A DNA stretch of 8,103 nucleotides from Eubacterium sp. (GTDB lineage Bacteria > Bacillota_A > Clostridia > Lachnospirales > Lachnospiraceae): positions 1 through 8,103 of the forward strand of contig JAMPGN010000192.1 in NCBI GenBank assembly GCA_023663915.1, in the 5' to 3' direction. A model generated the notes under the pieces. The model was not told where the DNA came from. It saw only the letters and a list, made by a program, of their open reading frames with translations, and searched no databases. This document shows, piece after piece, positions 6,070 through 8,103 of the stretch (its first letter is position 1; the number at the start of each line of letters is the position of its first letter). The position numbers were made by a program, and so were the translations under genes.

Positions 6070-6453
6070 ATGGAAATACATGAATCAGCAGAGGATTATT
6101 TAGAGACAATTCTCATCTTAAAGGAGCGCACCGGCCAGGTCCGCTCTATCGATATCGCCACCGAAATGAACTATACCAAGCCAAGTATCAGCGTGGCAAT
6201 GAAGAAACTGCGCGAAAACGGATATATCCAAATGGACAAGGACGGCTTTATCACGCTCACACAGTCCGGTTATGAGATCGCATCTAGCATTTATAACAGG
6301 CACAAAGTTCTGACGAAATTTTTTGTGTCACTGGGCGTCAACGAGAAAGTAGCCGCCGAAGATGCCTGCAAGATCGAGCATGATTTAAGCGAGGAAACTT
6401 TTGAGAAAATCAAAGCACATGCAGCAGGACGCTCCGGACCGGTCAGAGAATGA
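6070..6453 (+). CDS. DtxR/MntR-family metal-dependent transcriptional regulator (127 aa)
   Basis: The N-terminus MEIHESAEDYLETILIL and a winged helix (VRSIDIATEMNYTKPSISVAMKKL, 24-47, then wing GFITLTQSG, 59-67) are typical of the Fe/Mn-dependent repressor family. The dimerisation and metal-binding half follows: NRHKVLTKFF (76-85) and EDACKIEHDLS (97-107). By alignment from memory, metal ligands are D9, E12, H78, C100, E103 and H104. D9 matches MntR (Met in DtxR), whereas C100 matches DtxR (Glu in MntR). It lacks the SH3-like third domain of DtxR, so it is a short two-domain form. An in-frame ATG at 6058 exists, but GGAG (6060-6063) is six bases before 6070, and the family normally starts there. 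It sits 42 bp behind glycosyltransferase B and 56 bp before the CgeB-like gene, in a plausible operon, which is odd company for a metalloregulator. Confidence 0.92.
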   Translation: MEIHESAEDYLETILILKERTGQVRSIDIATEMNYTKPSISVAMKKLRENGYIQMDKDGFITLTQSGYEIASSIYNRHKVLTKFFVSLGVNEKVAAEDACKIEHDLSEETFEKIKAHAAGRSGPVRE

Positions 6454-6462
6454 TCTGGTCCG
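6435..6462 (+). repeat. Hairpin spanning the stop codon of the DtxR-like gene
   Basis: CGGACC (6435-6440) pairs with GGTCCG (6457-6462), and inside it TCA pairs with the TGA stop codon region after a small internal loop. No U-run follows, so it should not terminate transcription. It may lower read-through or stabilise the mRNA segment before the next gene. Confidence 0.4.
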
Positions 6463-6509
6463 CAAAGGACGATATCTGGATTTTCAATAAATAACAGTTG
6501 AGGTTCTGT

Positions 6510-7685
6510 ATGAAAATATTATTTATCGAGTGGGATAGTTTCTGTCGTCAGGATATGAAAGATGCATTCACCGCGGAGGGGCATACCGTAGTTCCCTTTC
6601 CGTTTTCCAATAATGGTACGCGAAGAGACGCGAAAATTGAGGCAGAACTAACTTCCGCCATCCGCCGGGAAATACCCGATGTTGTCTTCTCCTTCAACTA
6701 CTTTCCGCTTATCTCCATCGTCTGTAACGCAGAAGATATCCGCTACATTTCTTGGATATATGACAGCCCTTATATCATGCTCTATTCTTATACTGTCATC
6801 CATCCTTGCAACACCATCTATGTCTTCGACAAAGAACTCTATATGGAATTTCATAACGCCGGCATAGAGACGGTTCATTATATGCCGATGGCAGCAAACA
6901 CTGACCGGCTAAACCAGCTCACACTGCCGACACAGTCCGGTATGCCCCATCCATCAACTGCTGCATGCATGCCTTATCTTTACAATATCTCTTTCGTCGG
7001 CTCCCTCTATACGGAAGAACACAACTTCTTTGACCGCATGACTACCCTGTCTGATTATACCAGAGGGTATCTGGATGCCATCATGTCTGCGCAAATGAAA
7101 GTCCAGGGTTATAACTTTATCCAGGAATCCATTGCCCCCATTATGGACGATCTATACCATGCTCTCCCTATGGACCCTAATCCCGACGGTGTGGAATCCA
7201 GAGAATATTTCTATGCCCAGTATGTCATCAATCGGAAAATTACCGGATTGGAACGAGCAGACCTAATCCGTGCTATTGCTCGTCAGTTTCCACTCGATTT
7301 GTTTACGCCTAACCGCAATTTTACGATGCCTAATCTGACGAACCACGGGACGGTTGACTATTACGAGCAGACGCCCCTTGTGTTTAAACAGAGTAAAATC
7401 AATTTGAATATTTCCTTGCGCAGCATCAAGAGTGGTATTCCGCTGCGCGCTTTTGACATTATGGGAAGCGGCGGTTTCCTCCTCACGAACTTTCAGGCTG
7501 ATTTTCTGGACGATTTTAGACCCGGAGAAGACTTTGAATACTATGAAAGCCGTGACGATTTAATCGACAAAATTAGTTATTATCTGACTCATGAGGAAGA
7601 ACGGACTGCTATCGCCAGGAATGGACATGACAAGATAAGCAAGAACCATACTTTCCGGCATCGGGTACGGGAGATGTTCAGCTGA
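6510..7685 (+). CDS. CgeB-family glycosyltransferase (391 aa)
   Basis: A GT-B fold glycosyltransferase of the CgeB group, named after a Bacillus spore-coat maturation protein and common in surface-glycan loci. The N-terminal half begins MKILFIEWDSF and holds a DVVFSFNYFP (57-66) and SWIYDSPY (81-88) pattern typical of the CgeB N-terminal domain (DUF3880). Residues 159-167 (NISFVGSLY) begin the second domain. The C-terminal half is the Glyco_trans_1_2 type: KINLNISLRSIKSGIPLRAF (296-315), DIMGSGGFLLTN (316-327), then FRPGEDFEYYESRDDL (336-351) and the C-terminal RNGHDKISKNHTFRHR helix region (370-385). The start at 6510 follows GAGGT (6500-6504) by five bases; a TTG at 6498 is in frame but overlaps that site. 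No membrane segment. Last gene of the operon; I see no convincing terminator behind it. The sugar and acceptor are unknown. Confidence 0.88.
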   Translation: MKILFIEWDSFCRQDMKDAFTAEGHTVVPFPFSNNGTRRDAKIEAELTSAIRREIPDVVFSFNYFPLISIVCNAEDIRYISWIYDSPYIMLYSYTVIHPCNTIYVFDKELYMEFHNAGIETVHYMPMAANTDRLNQLTLPTQSGMPHPSTAACMPYLYNISFVGSLYTEEHNFFDRMTTLSDYTRGYLDAIMSAQMKVQGYNFIQESIAPIMDDLYHALPMDPNPDGVESREYFYAQYVINRKITGLERADLIRAIARQFPLDLFTPNRNFTMPNLTNHGTVDYYEQTPLVFKQSKINLNISLRSIKSGIPLRAFDIMGSGGFLLTNFQADFLDDFRPGEDFEYYESRDDLIDKISYYLTHEEERTAIARNGHDKISKNHTFRHRVREMFS

Positions 7686-7726
7686 CAAACCAAGTGCTGT
7701 CTGATTACGGGAATTGCCTCGCAGAC

Positions 7727-7966
7727 TCAAAACGAGTCAAAGGATTCCTTATCATCAGATATACACATTTCCTCAAAAGAAATCAGATACACATGCTTAT
7801 TCTGATGTCCATAGCGCAGTGCGTCCTACGACTGTTGACCGGTTCCGTTATCGGCGTTTCTTTTTTCCACTTGTATCAAAAAAGAGCTTTGATGTTCTCG
7901 TCCACACTTCTTACTTTGATATAAGGTTTCCAGTTTATCCAACTCCTTTCGTCTTCCTATAAACAT
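7727..7966 (-). pseudogene. Remnant of an archaeal-type ATPase gene (ATPase_2/DUF234 group)
   Basis: Leftward from ATG 7964-7966, preceded by GAGG five bases upstream, the frame reads MFIGRRKELDKLETLYQSKKC. This is the hallmark N-terminus of a large family of standalone P-loop ATPases (MFxGRxxEL--L--LY). In intact members the Walker A segment (about YGRRRxGKT) follows within roughly ten residues; here it is missing and the sequence diverges after residue 21. The frame stops at a TAG (7826-7828) after 46 codons. It then stays open for 32 more codons to a TGA (7727-7729), encoding NKHVYLISFEEM within a stretch I do not recognise. The rest of the roughly 450-residue protein is absent. I read this as a deletion remnant; a 46-aa real peptide is the less likely alternative. 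Confidence 0.55.
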
Positions 7967-8017
7967 GTCATCCTCTTGCCTCAAATCTTCACATTCCATC
8001 GGGCATTTCGTGATAAA

Positions 8018-8038
8018 TTAACTCGTTGTGCTAGTTAA
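8018..8038. repeat. TTAACT-N9-AGTTAA dyad, possible operator
   Basis: Perfect 6-bp arms TTAACT (8018-8023) and AGTTAA (8033-8038) span 21 bp. The right arm overlaps the putative -35 TTAACA (8035-8040) of the gene beyond the right edge. Its size suits a dimeric winged-helix repressor, but no known consensus was matched. Confidence 0.35.
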
Positions 8039-8064
8039 CATAAAAAACTTCAACAAAATATGTT
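8035..8064 (+). promoter_or_regulatory. Weak candidate promoter for the gene beyond the right edge
   Basis: TTAACA (8035-8040), 18 bp, TATGTT (8059-8064). An alternative -10, TATCCT (8064-8069) with TG upstream, lacks a -35. Either would start transcription 20-35 bases before the ribosome binding site. No sigma-28 match was found here, although a flagellar gene might be expected. Confidence 0.35.
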
Positions 8065-8092
8065 ATCCTAATTGTAGACCAATACAATAATG

Positions 8093-8100
8093 AAAGGAGG
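8093..8100 (+). promoter_or_regulatory. Strong ribosome binding site at the right edge
   Basis: AAAGGAGG is a full match to the anti-Shine-Dalgarno core, and the window ends three bases later. A plus-strand gene should start within the next few bases outside the window. Its identity cannot be seen; highly expressed proteins such as flagellins often have such sites, but this is only a guess. Confidence 0.75.
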
Positions 8101-8103
8101 CAT

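Noticed and set aside
7845..7855. CGCCGATAAC on the minus strand, like a sigma-28 -10
   Set aside because: The expected -35 TAAA is not found at the right spacing (nearest is TACA at 16 bp), and the only downstream minus-strand DNA is the remnant and the back of the operon.
7850..7866. T-run CTTTTTT after a GC-rich stretch, possible terminator of the glycosyltransferase operon
   Set aside because: The preceding sequence forms only a 3-bp stem of CCG/CGG, too weak to call a terminator.
7694..7962. Overlapping plus-strand frames of 76 and 82 codons after the CgeB-like gene
   Set aside because: Neither has a proper ribosome binding site or recognisable composition, and both are antisense to the ATPase remnant, which does show family similarity.
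1..8103. CRISPR arrays, insertion sequences, tRNA or rRNA genes
   Set aside because: No regularly spaced long direct repeats, transposase motifs, terminal inverted repeats or cloverleaf-like sequences were seen on either strand.

Overview
The window looks like a chromosome segment from a low-to-mid GC, flagellated Gram-positive of the class Clostridia, probably Lachnospiraceae-like. This is inferred from Firmicute-type Shine-Dalgarno sites (AAAGGAGG, GGAGG), extended -10 promoters, the rpmG-secE order, and a FliD-like flagellar protein beside glycosyltransferase genes. No database search was possible; family assignments rest on motifs read by eye.

Layout. (1) Left edge, minus strand: start of secE (partial) and rpmG (L33, 49 aa), with a strong promoter at 318-346. 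This is the beginning of the usual rpmG-secE-nusG translation/secretion cluster. (2) 233-700: AT-rich divergent region with the rpmG promoter, a plus-strand promoter (525-554) and a leader inverted repeat. (3) 701-2014, plus: a divergent FliD-like flagellar cap/hook-associated protein, alone in its transcription unit, closed by a clear terminator (2065-2094). (4) 2097-3577, minus: a two-gene operon, a small Cro/C1-type HTH regulator overlapping by one base (TAATG) with glf, UDP-galactopyranose mutase. (5) 3578-3847: a regulatory region between divergent operons with short repeats around the minus-strand -10 and an extended -10 promoter for the plus strand. (6) 3848-7685, plus: probable operon of two tandem paralogous GT2-TPR glycosyltransferases, a DtxR/MntR-type metalloregulator and a CgeB-family glycosyltransferase. 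(7) 7686-8103: no intact gene. It holds a decayed minus-strand remnant that begins like an archaeal-type ATPase (ATPase_2/DUF234 group), then a promoter-like region and a strong ribosome binding site in the last bases, so another plus-strand gene should start just past the edge.

Working together (inference). A flagellar cap-like protein, a UDP-galactofuranose source (Glf) and three glycosyltransferases, two of them GT2-TPR, suggest a flagellar or surface glycosylation locus. Embedding a DtxR/MntR-type regulator between the glycosyltransferase genes raises the possibility that this modification, or a gene nearby, responds to iron or manganese. The individual families are known; the combination and the regulatory details are what deserve attention.
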